From Bacteroides reticulotermitis JCM 10512 (GTDB taxonomy: Bacteria; Bacteroidota; Bacteroidia; Bacteroidales; Bacteroidaceae): a stretch of 61,175 nucleotides of DNA. Under the pieces are notes generated by a model that searched no databases, was not told the origin of the DNA, and saw nothing but the letters and a program-made list of their open reading frames with translations. The stretch's first letter is position 1. Each line of letters starts with the position of its first letter. The position numbers and the translations under genes were made by a program. Of the stretch, positions 17,989-28,000 are shown one piece after another. The stretch is from assembly GCF_000517545.1 (NCBI RefSeq), contig NZ_BAIV01000034.1, positions 1 to 61,175 of the forward strand, in the 5' to 3' direction.

Positions 17989-18073
17989 AAAAAATTGAGA
18001 ACTTAGTATGGAGGAATACGTTTCTTTCATAAGTCTGTATAGGGATTTTTGTTCTACTAATTCTCAATTTTTT
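17989..18073. repeat. Long inverted repeat upstream of the porin-PII-amt-glnN cluster
   Basis: Positions 17989-18008 and 18055-18073 are reverse complements over 19 pairs with one bulged base; AAAAAATTGAGAA against TTCTCAATTTTTT is perfect. The loop is 46 bases. T-rich ends on both strands let it act as a terminator after dapL. It also lies within about 90-170 bases of the porin start codon, where a regulatory element would sit. Confidence 0.6.
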
Positions 18074-18078
18074 AAATC

Positions 18079-19311
18079 TTAAAGCCAGCTTTTAATTCGT
18101 CTCATTGCTTCGATGCAGTCATTACGTTCGCCGAATGCGGTTAGCCGGATGTAACCTTCACCGCTCGGTCCGAAGCCAACTCCCGGTGTGCCTACCACAT
18201 TGGCTTCATACAACATTTGCTCGAAGAAACGCCAGGAAGGAGTATTGTTCGGGGTTTTCACCCAGAGGTACGGAGCGTTCACTCCACCGTATACCTTCAA
18301 GCCGGTTGCCTCCAATCCTTCTTTCATGATTCGGGCGTTTGTCATATAATAATTGATTGTCTCTTTTATCTGTTCTTTTCCCTCGGGTGTGTATGTTGCT
18401 TCGGCTGCTCGTTGAGTGATGTAAGATGTTCCGTTGAACTTGGTGCACTGACGGCGGTTCCAAAGCTTGTTGAGCGGAATGCGGTCTCCTGCCAGGGTGG
18501 CGGCGGTCAGCTCTTTAGGTACTACTGTGTATCCGCAGCGTACACCGGTGAAGCCTGCTGTTTTGGAGAAACTGCGGAATTCGATCGCGCATTTCTTTGC
18601 ACCTTTTATTTCATAAATAGAGTGGGGGACGTCTGCATCCTGGATGTATGCTTCGTAGGCAGCATCAAACAAAATGAGCGTATCGTTTGCCAGTGCATAG
18701 TCTACCCACTTTTTCAGTTCCGGTTTAGTGAGTGTTGTGCCGGTCGGGTTGTTCGGGTAACAGAGATACACAATGTCTATCCGTTTCGTGGGAATTTCAG
18801 GGATAAAATTGTTTTCACTTGTACAAGGCATATAAGTGACATTGCTCCATTTTCCTGTTTCCTCTTCGAGCATCCCGGCCCGGCCACACATCACATTACT
18901 ATCAATATAAACCGGATAAATAGGATCGGTTACACCGACACTGTTGTCGTGACGGAGAATATCTCCGATGTTGCCAGTGTCGCTTTTTGCTCCATCGTTC
19001 ACAAAGATCTCGGTTGGCGAGAAGTGAATGCCACGAGGTGCATAATCATTTTTAATAATCGCTTCAATCAAGAAGTCGTATCCCTGTTCGGGACCATAAC
19101 CGCGGAATGAATCCTTGCGGGTTAATTCGTCCACTGCCTTGTGCATTGCCTCGGTGCAAGCCTTGGGCAGAGGCTGAGTAACATCGCCGATACCGAGTCG
19201 GATGATGTTCTGCTTAGGGTGTGTTATCCTGAATGTATTTACCTTTTTCGCAATATCCGAGAACAAATAACTTCCCGGTAATTTAAGAAAGTGTTCATTT
19301 ACTAGTGCCAT
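18079..19311 (-). CDS. dapL: LL-diaminopimelate aminotransferase
   Basis: This 410-residue PLP enzyme converts tetrahydrodipicolinate directly to LL-diaminopimelate with glutamate as amino donor, bypassing the succinylase or acetylase branch of lysine synthesis. FRSFSKTAGFTGVRCGY near residue 250 holds the PLP Lys, and YPNNPTGT near residue 185 is the class I aminotransferase signature. It follows dapF, the next enzyme in the pathway, by 128 bases. Confidence 0.95.
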   Translation of the reverse strand: MALVNEHFLKLPGSYLFSDIAKKVNTFRITHPKQNIIRLGIGDVTQPLPKACTEAMHKAVDELTRKDSFRGYGPEQGYDFLIEAIIKNDYAPRGIHFSPTEIFVNDGAKSDTGNIGDILRHDNSVGVTDPIYPVYIDSNVMCGRAGMLEEETGKWSNVTYMPCTSENNFIPEIPTKRIDIVYLCYPNNPTGTTLTKPELKKWVDYALANDTLILFDAAYEAYIQDADVPHSIYEIKGAKKCAIEFRSFSKTAGFTGVRCGYTVVPKELTAATLAGDRIPLNKLWNRRQCTKFNGTSYITQRAAEATYTPEGKEQIKETINYYMTNARIMKEGLEATGLKVYGGVNAPYLWVKTPNNTPSWRFFEQMLYEANVVGTPGVGFGPSGEGYIRLTAFGERNDCIEAMRRIKSWL

Positions 19312-19439
19312 CTTGTTCTTGTTTTAAGTTTATAGAAAATTCTTCCCATCTCTCTCCAATGGAGAGGAAGTTGTGTTACTTTTATATTCAAATATCTATT
19401 ATATCTCATTTGCTCTGTTCCATTTCCTGTCCGCTCTCT

Positions 19440-20246
19440 TTAGGAGAATGTGATCTCTCCGTCGAATACTTTGGTTGCCGGTCCGGTCATTAAAACATGT
19501 TCGGTTACCTCATCCCATTCGATGGTGACGGCTCCTCCGTCCATGATTATCTCGCTCTTCCGGCTTGCCAATCCGTTAATGACCGCGGCTACTGCTGTAG
19601 CGCAAGCGCCCGTTCCGCAGGCTTGAGTGATGCCCGATCCTCTTTCCCATACTCGCATTCGGATTTTATCTTTTCCGATTATTTGAGCGAATTCTACATT
19701 CGTCCGGTCCGGAAAGAGGGGGTAGTGTTCCAACTTGGGTCCGATTTCAGGTAAGTCAATTTGATTAATATCCTCCACGAAAGTCACCAAATGTGGGTTT
19801 CCCATGGATACCTGAGTCGATTGGTACGGAAATTCATCACCAAAAAGAACGCTTCCGGTGGAAACCGGACTTCCCATATCTACTGTAACGGCTATAACAA
19901 TTCCTTTGTCTACCTGCAATTTCAGGGTTTTGATGCCGGACAGTGTTTCGAGTGTTATCTCTGTTTTCTCTGTCAATCCATATTCGTATACGTATTTTCC
20001 TACGCAGCGACTACCATTTCCGCACATCATTGCTTCCGAACCATCTGCATTGAAGATGCGCATATTGAAATCAGCTTTATTCGAATAACCTATTAATATA
20101 AGTCCGTCACTTCCAATTCCTGTATGAAACTTGCTCCATTCAATGGCCTTCTCCTCAGGATTTGCTATCGGATATCGGAATGTGTCTACGTAAATGTAGT
20201 CATTACCGGCTCCGTGCATTTTGGTAAACCTAACGGTGTTTGTCAT
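19440..20246 (-). CDS. dapF: Diaminopimelate epimerase
   Basis: This 268-residue cofactor-independent racemase converts LL- to meso-diaminopimelate for lysine and peptidoglycan. The two catalytic Cys are visible in MMCGNGSRC near residue 75 and in ACGTGACA near residue 215. The N-terminal FTKMHGAGNDYIY is the family start. It has its own -7 box about 50 bases upstream. Confidence 0.96.
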   Translation of the reverse strand: MTNTVRFTKMHGAGNDYIYVDTFRYPIANPEEKAIEWSKFHTGIGSDGLILIGYSNKADFNMRIFNADGSEAMMCGNGSRCVGKYVYEYGLTEKTEITLETLSGIKTLKLQVDKGIVIAVTVDMGSPVSTGSVLFGDEFPYQSTQVSMGNPHLVTFVEDINQIDLPEIGPKLEHYPLFPDRTNVEFAQIIGKDKIRMRVWERGSGITQACGTGACATAVAAVINGLASRKSEIIMDGGAVTIEWDEVTEHVLMTGPATKVFDGEITFS

Positions 20247-20294
20247 TTTGTTGTTTATTTATTGGTTGTTGTTTCCTTTTGTTTTATTACAATG

Positions 20295-20302
20295 CAAAGA
20301 TA
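20295..20302 (-). promoter_or_regulatory. Bacteroides -7 promoter box for dapF
   Basis: Read on the minus strand this is TATCTTTG, an exact TAnnTTTG match 49 bases before the dapF start codon. Confidence 0.6.
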
Positions 20303-20779
20303 TGACTTTTTGTTTTATATTTTATCATATAACCTATCTAATATCTATTTATTTTTCAAAAACTTTCAATCGCAGTAAATTAGGCGCTCGTAAATGCGAA
20401 ATTGTAAGTACGAATAGGCCTCTATTAATAAACTATTATTTTATCGAAATGTTTTGCATATCCTTTCATTATATATGAAGTTTTTTTGATCGGTATTATT
20501 GCAGTTTAGCACTACAATTCATCTTTTTATGGGGTTTTTGACTTGACAAAGTGAAACTAAAAGGACGGTTTTTGCTAACTTATTGCATTCTTGTTACAAA
20601 AAAGAACCCGTTGTAAAAATCTGAAGTTTTTTTATTCTACTTCGCAGCCGATTTCTTCCATTCGCAAGGAAATTGTGAGAGCAAAATACCTATTTTCCTG
20701 TTTGGGGCTTGAAAGTAGGATTAGAGCAAAAAGAGTGAGGTAGCTGAAAGTGACTATCGATCTCAAAAAGAATGCTCGA
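20303..20779. other. Intergenic stretch without a gene
   Basis: Between the dapF promoter and the repeat array I see no convincing reading frame, RNA or strong hairpin. It is AT-rich. Confidence 0.6.
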
Positions 20780-20781
20780 AA

Positions 20782-20862
20782 AAAGATCTAGATCTTTTCT
20801 AAAAAGAGCCTGATCTTTTGACTGAAAGACCTCGATGTTTTTTTTAAAGATCTAGATGTTTA
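20782..20862. repeat. Four degenerate tandem repeats with a 21-22 bp period
   Basis: Four units of the form AAAGAnCTnGATnTTTT begin at 20782, 20803, 20825 and 20846. The first lies within a perfect 18-bp palindrome (AAAAGATCTAGATCTTTT, 20781-20798); the others diverge in the centre or one half. The spacing of about two helical turns would place all copies on one face of DNA, suggesting a protein-binding array. It lies about 535-615 bases upstream of dapF and downstream of the phosphodiesterase gene. Confidence 0.65.
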
Positions 20863-21007
20863 TCGAGTCTGTTGCGTGCTTTGACTTTACCTGCTTTCAG
20901 TTTATACGTTTTTGGTTATCGTGCGTTTTTCATTGTCACTATTATATCCGTTGTACAAAGTTGCTTTACAGCTTTTGGTTTTGCGTACACTGAATGGCTA
21001 ATAATGA

Positions 21008-21053
21008 GAAATACCGACTACCGGGCTTCTTACAGCGAGGTAATCGGTATTTC
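21008..21053 (-). terminator. Stem-loop terminator after the phosphodiesterase gene
   Basis: GAAATACCGACTACC (21008-21022) and GGTAATCGGTATTTC (21039-21053) pair over 15 bases with one G-U pair. It lies just downstream of the minus-strand gene ending at 21075. Confidence 0.65.
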
Positions 21054-21074
21054 TTACCAATCAGTGGATTTCTG

Positions 21075-21836
21075 TTATTTCTTTAGCAGATTTAGTAGTA
21101 CAACCGGTTCGTTGGTTGTGATGAAATCTACCTTTTTTTCGATGAGCCACTCCATATCTTCCGCTTTATCTACGGTCCACACGTTGACTTTCATATTCAG
21201 GTCATGACATTCTTTGATCCATTCGGGGTTTTTGCGGAATACACCGAGTTGATAGTCGGGGCCTGTGCAACCTATCTCCTTCAATTCTTTGGGCGAAAGA
21301 TCACCGTTGAGGTAGAACACAGGTGTTCCGGCAGGGGCAAGGCGGATAAACTCTTTGGTGGCATGTAACGAGAATGAAATATATTCCATGCGTTTTTCGA
21401 GTCCCATGCGTTTCACCATGGCGATGATTTCCTGCACAGCTTTCGTTTCACGCTTGGTGTTTCTGTGTGCTTTCAACTCCAGAACGAGTTTGGTGGTATT
21501 CTTTTGACCGGCTTGCAGGAATCGTTCCAAGCTAGGCAGGTACTCGCCGTTGGACAGTCGAAGGCCGGTGAGGACATCTGCTTTGGAGTATTCCATAAAT
21601 TTCATCTTGAATACCGGGTCGTGGTTGACCACCAACTTATTGTCTTTGGCAAGCCATACATCAAACTCCGAACCGTAGCAACCGATTGAGTCAGCCTTTT
21701 GGAGAGCGGTGATGCCATTCTGTGAAGAACCGGGAGTTTTCCAGAATCCTCGGTGAGCAATTACTTTTGTTTGCGCTTGCAGGCAACAGGAAGCTATCAA
21801 AAGTGCGCATGCCATCATCATTTTTCTAAAATTCAT
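21075..21836 (-). CDS. Glycerophosphodiester phosphodiesterase family lipoprotein
   Basis: The protein has a lipoprotein signal peptide (lipobox LIASC) and then VIAHRGFWK, the His-Arg-Gly motif that opens the GDPD barrel. EFDVWLAKDNKLVVNHDP near residue 60 supplies the metal-binding Glu and Asp and the second catalytic His; LVLELK near residue 115 and the closing NVWTVDKAEDM and FITTNEP segments are family-typical. GDPD enzymes hydrolyse glycerophosphodiesters to glycerol 3-phosphate. I chose the start at 21836 because it gives the signal peptide; the frame stays open further upstream but that part runs through the asnB terminator. Confidence 0.88.
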   Translation of the reverse strand: MNFRKMMMACALLIASCCLQAQTKVIAHRGFWKTPGSSQNGITALQKADSIGCYGSEFDVWLAKDNKLVVNHDPVFKMKFMEYSKADVLTGLRLSNGEYLPSLERFLQAGQKNTTKLVLELKAHRNTKRETKAVQEIIAMVKRMGLEKRMEYISFSLHATKEFIRLAPAGTPVFYLNGDLSPKELKEIGCTGPDYQLGVFRKNPEWIKECHDLNMKVNVWTVDKAEDMEWLIEKKVDFITTNEPVVLLNLLKK

Positions 21837-21892
21837 TTTATCTCTTGTTTTAAGGGTTATCCAGTGTTTGGGTTCAAAATTATAAAAAAGAA

Positions 21893-21927
21893 AACGCAAA
21901 TTAGCCAATAATATGCTAATCTGCGTT
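21893..21927 (-). terminator. Terminator after asnB
   Basis: AACGCAAATTAGC (21893-21905) and GCTAATCTGCGTT (21915-21927) pair with one mismatch, and on the minus strand a T-rich run follows. It closes the gltB-gltD-asnB cluster. Confidence 0.75.
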
Positions 21928-21955
21928 AATCGTAATATAAATGTAAAGGATTGTT

Positions 21956-23619
21956 TTATACGTAGGCTTCTTCGTGTACCCCTTTTATGGCCCGTCCACT
22001 CGGGTCGTTCATGTTCTTGAAAGCCGTATCCCAAGCCAGTGCTTCAGCTGTAGAGCAGGCTACACTAGGTACACTGGGTACGCTTCGTGCGGCACTTTCA
22101 CTGGGGAAATGTTCTTCAAAGATACTCCGGTAGTAATACTCTTCCTTGTTCATCGGCGTATTGATGGGGAAACGTTCGGCAGCAAGAGCCATCTGTTCGT
22201 CACTCACGCAGCGGATGTAACCTCTTTCAATGTGTCGATCCATGAATAGCCAACTCCGTCACTGAACTGTTCTTTCTGTCGCCAAGCTACACTTTGTGGC
22301 AGCATATCGGAGAAAGCTTCCCGGACAATGCGCTTTTCGATCTCTTTACCGGTACACATTTTACCTTTCGGATTGAGTCGCATCGCTACATCGAGAAACT
22401 CTTTGTCGAGGAACGGAACACGTCCTTCAACTCCCCAAGCGGATAAACTCTTATTGGCACGGAGGCAGTCGTAAAGATGCAGTTTGCTCAACTTACGTAC
22501 CGTCTCTTCGTGAAAGGCTTGCGGAGTCGGTGCTTTGTGGAAATAAAGATAACCTCCGAAAACCTCATCAGCCCCTTCACCACTCAACACCATCTTGATG
22601 CCCATCGACTTAATCACACGGCCTAGCAAGTACATGGGAGTAGATGCCCGAACGGTAGTCACGTCATAGGTTTCGATGAAATAGATCACATCGCGGATTG
22701 CGTCCAGACCTTCTTGTACCGTATAATCGATTTCATGATGCACGGTTCCGATATATTCGGCCACTTCGCGAGCCTTTATCAAGTCCGGTGCGTTTTTCAA
22801 ACCAATGGCGAAAGAGTGTAGTTGCGGCCACCAAGCATCGCTAGCGCCATCAGTCTCAATACGTTTGGCTGCATATTTCTTCGCAACTGCCGAGATTACC
22901 GAACTGTCAAGGCCGCCAGAGAGTAATACCCCGTATACGTCGCTCATCAACTGACGATGTACAGAATCTTCCAATGCTTCTTTTACGTCGCTTACGTGGG
23001 CTTCGTTGTCTTTTACAGCCTCATATTCTGTCCAATCACGCTTATACCAGCGTTTCATTTCTCCCTCTTTACTGTAATAGTAATGTCCCGGAAGGAAGGG
23101 CTCGTATTCGTCGCAGAAGCCTTCGAGTGCTTTCAGTTCGCTGCCGAAGTAGATCATTCCCTCTTTGTTCTTACCTATATATAAAGGTATAACACCGATC
23201 GGATCACGGGCGATCAGGAACTCGTCTTTTTCTTCATCGTAAAGCACAAAGGCAAAGATACCGCTGATATCTTCCAAGAAGTTTATACCCTTGTCTTTAT
23301 ACAAAGCCAGAATCACTTCACAGTCGCTTCCGGTCTGGAATTCGTATTTGCCATCGTATGCGGCACGAATATCACGGTGATTATATATTTCCCCGTTCAC
23401 GGCAAGGATTTGCTTACGGTCGGGGGAGTATAAAGGCTGTCCACCGCTTTTCGGATCGACAATCGACAGACGTTCGTGTGTTAGAATGGCACTTCCACCT
23501 ACGTAGATACCACTCCAGTCCGGTCCGCGATGACGGATTTTTTGCGCCATTCTCAGCGCTATACCTCTCAGCTCTTTTGTCTGAGCTTTTATGTTGAGTA
23601 TACCTGCTATTCCACACAT
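21956..23619 (-). pseudogene. asnB: Asparagine synthetase B (glutamine-hydrolysing), with one frameshift
   Basis: The enzyme converts aspartate, glutamine and ATP to asparagine. It begins MCGIAGI with the class II nucleophile Cys2; the synthetase domain has LLSGGLDSSVISA near residue 235, the ATP-pyrophosphatase loop. The frame ends early at 22204, and the C-terminus continues in another frame to 21956. One extra G at 22207 (GCGTGAG to GCGGTGAG on the minus strand) restores SAAVSDEQMA and a protein of 554 residues, the normal AsnB length. It is the last gene after gltB and gltD and opposes the asparaginase at the start of the window. Confidence 0.92.
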
Positions 23620-23632
23620 AATCGTACTTTTT

Positions 23633-24976
23633 TTATTTATTGCTTAAATAAGAATCAATTGCTGCTGATGCTGTCCGTCCTCCGGCCATAGCGCGTACTA
23701 CAAGACTTGCACCGGTATCGGCATCCCCTGCCATGAAAACGTTTTCAGCATATTTGGGGTGTTCGGGCTTCAGGAATCCCATAGCCAGAAGCACCATATC
23801 TACTTCGATTACCTCTTTCTTGCCTGTCGGTGTCATTACCGGACGTCCGCCTTCGGGTGAAGGGGCCCATTCGACTTCTTCTACCTCCACGCCGCTTACC
23901 TTACCGTTCTTACCGATGAATTGGTTGGACGTCAGACACCAACGACGGCTGCAACCCTCTTCGTGACTGGATGTCGTTTTGAAAACGATGGGCCATTGCG
24001 GCCATGGAGTCGCGGGATTGTGGTCAACCGGCGGTTTGGGCATGATTTCAATCTGTAATACGCTGACAGCTCCTTGGCGAACGCTTGTACCGATACAGTC
24101 GGAACCTGTGTCACCACCACCAATAACCAATACTTTTTTGCCTTTGGCGTTTACCAACTTATCTTTCGGAAAGGTTTGTCCTTCCAATATTCGGTTTTGT
24201 TGTGCCAGCATATCGAGTGCGAGGTAGATACCTTTCAGTTCGCGTCCCGGAATGGGCAGATCACGTGCGGTTGGAGTTCCGGTGCAAACACAGTAAGCAT
24301 CGAATCCTTCCGGAAGACGGTTCAAATCGACTTCCACACCCATCTCAAACAAGATGCCTTCCGCTTCGAGTATGCTCATGCGTCGGTCTATCACATTCTT
24401 GTCCAGTTTGAAGTTCGGAATACCGAAACGCAACAAGCCACCGGGGGCTTCGTCTTTATCGAATATGGTAACGGTGTATCCCTTCTGATTCAGTTGGTTG
24501 GCTACTACCAATCCGGCAGGGCCTGCACCGATCACGGCAACCTTCTTTCCGTTTCTCACCGGAATGATGGGTTGAATATATCCTTCGCGAAAAGCAGCTT
24601 CTACAATTGCTACTTCGTTTTCACGAATGGTCACCGGTTGGTCGCAGGATAATTTCAATACACACGACTTCTCGCAAGGAGCGGGACAAATACGTCCGGT
24701 AAATTCGGGAAAGTCGCATGTGGACGATAAGATCTCATAGGCCTTTCTCCATTTTCCTTTATAAAGCGCGTCCTGCCATTCCGGCTGTTTGTTTGCTATC
24801 GGGCAAGCCCAATGGCAAAATGGTACTCCGCAATCCATGCAGCGTGAAGCTTGTAATCGGCGGCTGTTCGTATTTAACGTTTGTTCTACTTGGCTATAAT
24901 CGGTGATTCGCTCGCTTAGCGGACGATATCCGGCCTCTTGACGAGGTATGTTTAAAAAAGCTTTAGGATCTCCCAT
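23633..24976 (-). CDS. gltD: Glutamate synthase small subunit
   Basis: The 447-residue subunit passes electrons from NAD(P)H through FAD and 4Fe-4S centres to GltB. CMDCGVPFCHWACPI near residue 47 and CPAPCEKSC near residue 97 are the two Cys clusters. VAVIGAGPAGL near residue 146 binds FAD and VLVIGGGDTGSDC near residue 285 binds NAD(P)H. It lies 64 bases downstream of gltB and 13 bases before asnB, consistent with one transcript. Confidence 0.96.
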   Translation of the reverse strand: MGDPKAFLNIPRQEAGYRPLSERITDYSQVEQTLNTNSRRLQASRCMDCGVPFCHWACPIANKQPEWQDALYKGKWRKAYEILSSTCDFPEFTGRICPAPCEKSCVLKLSCDQPVTIRENEVAIVEAAFREGYIQPIIPVRNGKKVAVIGAGPAGLVVANQLNQKGYTVTIFDKDEAPGGLLRFGIPNFKLDKNVIDRRMSILEAEGILFEMGVEVDLNRLPEGFDAYCVCTGTPTARDLPIPGRELKGIYLALDMLAQQNRILEGQTFPKDKLVNAKGKKVLVIGGGDTGSDCIGTSVRQGAVSVLQIEIMPKPPVDHNPATPWPQWPIVFKTTSSHEEGCSRRWCLTSNQFIGKNGKVSGVEVEEVEWAPSPEGGRPVMTPTGKKEVIEVDMVLLAMGFLKPEHPKYAENVFMAGDADTGASLVVRAMAGGRTASAAIDSYLSNK

Positions 24977-25040
24977 CTCTTTTTAAGTTTTAAGTTTAAA
25001 TTCAGTTCTGCATCAATACTCGATTCCGATACCTTGACGG

Positions 25041-28000
25041 TTAGTAGTCTCTTTGCATATCTGCGATCTTTTGCTGTAACTTTTTCATTTGCTCTTCCTG
25101 AAGCACCTTTTTGTATTCGATCGGTACTATCTGGATGAATTGATCCACATAATGATTCCAGTCGTCGAGCATGGTGCGGGCTAACTTAGAACCTGTGTAC
25201 AGATAATGTTGGCGTACCAGTTCGTGCAATTCTTTCCGGTAACTGGCTTCCTCGATGAGCGAAAGCTCTACCATTTCCATGTTGCAGAAGTAGTCGAAGT
25301 TACCGTCTTTGTTCCATACATAAGCTACACCGCCACTCATACCGGCAGCGAAGTTACGTCCTGTCTTTCCCAGAATCACGACACGTCCTCCGGTCATATA
25401 TTCGCAACAGTGATCGCCTACACCTTCCACAACCGCAGTAGCACCGGAGTTACGTACAGCGAAACGTTCGCCTACACAACCGTTGATGTAAACTTCCCCG
25501 CTGGTAGCTCCATAAAGCAAGGTATTGCCCGCAATTGTATTGTTCTCAGCGTCGAAGTTGCTACGGATCGGAGGCAATACAGCGATACGTCCGCCACTCA
25601 ACCCTTTTCCTAAATAGTCATTCGCTTCTCCTTCCAGTTTGAAATTCACCCCCGGTACGAGGAAAGCGCCGAAAGACTGTCCGGCAGACCCTTTGAACTT
25701 TATATTTAAGGTGTGTTCCGGCAATCCCTTCTCACCATATTTCTTGGCAATCACTCCGGATAACATAGCACCTATGGCACGATCCGTGTTCGCGATCGTA
25801 TATTCCAGCGAAACCTCTTTTTCGTGTTCGATGGCATCCTGAGCAGCATCTATAATTGTCACATCCTTCACACTGGAGATACCATGATCCTGATCGATCA
25901 CGTGGCGGATAGCTGCACTATTGTCTATGCGAGCCAACAGTCTGGTGAAGTCTACCAATTCATGTTTCGGATTCGGATCATTGCCTGTTTTACGTTCAAT
26001 CAAATCCGTACGTCCGATGATGTCGTTCATTTGCGTGAATCCCATTTCAGCCAGATGTTCGCGTACTTCCTGAGCCAGGTAAGTGAAGAAGTTCACCAAG
26101 TATTCGCTATGTCCGTGGAAACGTTTGCGTAACTCTTCGTTCTGTGTGGCAACACCTACCGGACAAGTATTCTGGTGACATTTACGCATCATCACACAAC
26201 CCAATACGATCAGGGCGGAAGTTGCGAAGCCAAACTCTTCAGCTCCTATAAGCGCCATCAAAATAATGTCTCGTCCCGTTTTAAGCTGGCCGTCCGCTTG
26301 CAGAACAACTTGTCCACGAAGCCCGTTCAATACCAGTGTTTGTTGCGTTTCGCTCAGACCGATTTCAGGAGAGATACCTGCGTAACGGATCGAAGAGGCA
26401 GGCGAAGCACCTGTACCACCTTCAGCACCGGAGATTACAATTAAGTCGGCTTTCGCTTTAGCAACACCGGCTGCAATCGTTCCCACACCGCTTTCGGCAA
26501 CTAGCTTCACGCTGATCTTAGCTTTCGGATTCACGTTTTTCAAATCGAAGATAAGTTGTGCCAAATCCTCAATTGAATAAATATCGTGATGGGGCGGGGG
26601 AGAGATCAACGAAATTCCCGGAATGGAGTGACGCGTCTTAGCGATTACGTCGTTCACCTTGAATCCCGGAAGCTGTCCGCCTTCACCCGGTTTAGCTCCC
26701 TGAGCTACTTTTATTTGAATTTCATCCGCGTTCACCAAGTATTCGGCAGTAACTCCAAAACGACCGGAAGCAACCTGCTTGATAGCACTACGCAACGATG
26801 TTCCGTCCGGTAGAGGTTCGAAACGAGAAGCATCTTCACCACCTTCACCCGTATTGCTACGTCCGTGAATGCGGTTCATGGCAATAGCCATTGCCTCATG
26901 TGCTTCTTTACTGATGGAACCGTATGACATGGCACCGGTCACAAAACGACGAAGAATGTTCTCTACCGGTTCTACTTGGTCGATGCTAATCGGATTCCGT
27001 CGGAAACTGAGGAAATCACGCAGGAAGATCGGTTTCTCTTTCTCGTCCACCAGATGCGTGTATTCTTTAAACTTCTTGTAGCTTCCCAAGCGAGTAGCCA
27101 ATTGAAGTGTACTGATTGTTTCCGGATTCCAAGCATGCTCTTCTCCATCTTTGCGGTAAGCGTACAATCCGTTATGATGAAGCATTCCGCCTACTTCTTC
27201 CGCGAATCCTTCATCGTGGAAAGTGATGGCATCCCTGGCAATCTCTTCCAGACGGATACCGCTAATCGGTGAACCGATACCTCCGAAGTAAGCTTTGCTC
27301 AACTCTTCGCTTAAACCGACCGCTTCGAATATCTTCGCTCCGCGGTATGAACGGATTGTTGAGATACCCATCTTGCTCATAATCTTGAACAGACCTTTGC
27401 AGATGGATTTGATATAGTTTTTCTCAGCTGTTGCATAGTCCAGCTGGATCTCTTTCTCTTTCACTAGTTTGTCGAGGATGGCGAAGGCATATACGGATTC
27501 AGGGCACTTGCTCCAAAGCCCAAGAGCAGGGCAGCGTGCATCACCTCGCGAATCTCACCGCTTTCTACAACCAGTGCAGTCTGTACACGTTTCCCAACCG
27601 AAATCAAGTGATGGTGAACTGCACTCACAGCCAATAGGGATGGAATGGCAGCATGTGTAGCATCCACTTCGCGATCCGTCAGTACAATGTAGTTTACGCC
27701 CTCGGTCACAGAATCTTCCGCCATTTTGCATAGCTTGATTATTGCTTCTTGCAGACCGGCTTTACCCTTGGATACTTCAAACAACATCGGTAGCTTCACC
27801 GTTTTAAAACCCTTGTAGCGGATGTTGCACAGAATATCCAATTGCGTATTACTCAAAATCGGATGATTCAACCGTACCATCTTACAATGGCTCTCGTTGG
27901 GTGTCAGGATATTCATTCCCACCGCGCCGATGTACTCAGTCAGCGACATAACCAACTCTTCACGAAGCGGGTCGATCGGCGGATTGGTAACCTGCGCAAA

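Noticed and set aside
19352..19366. Short palindrome CTCTCC-AAT-GGAGAG between dapF and dapL
   Set aside because: Only six base pairs and no T-run; could occur by chance.
20781..20862. Possible CRISPR array
   Set aside because: The repeats are short, degenerate and have no unique spacers of regular length; no cas genes are nearby.
20872..21207. 111-residue plus-strand frame overlapping the end of the phosphodiesterase gene
   Set aside because: It overlaps a conserved gene in the antisense direction and contains the terminator hairpin; no family features.
22974..23192. Arginine-rich frame antisense to asnB
   Set aside because: It is a shadow of a conserved gene in another frame; its composition reflects the asnB codons.
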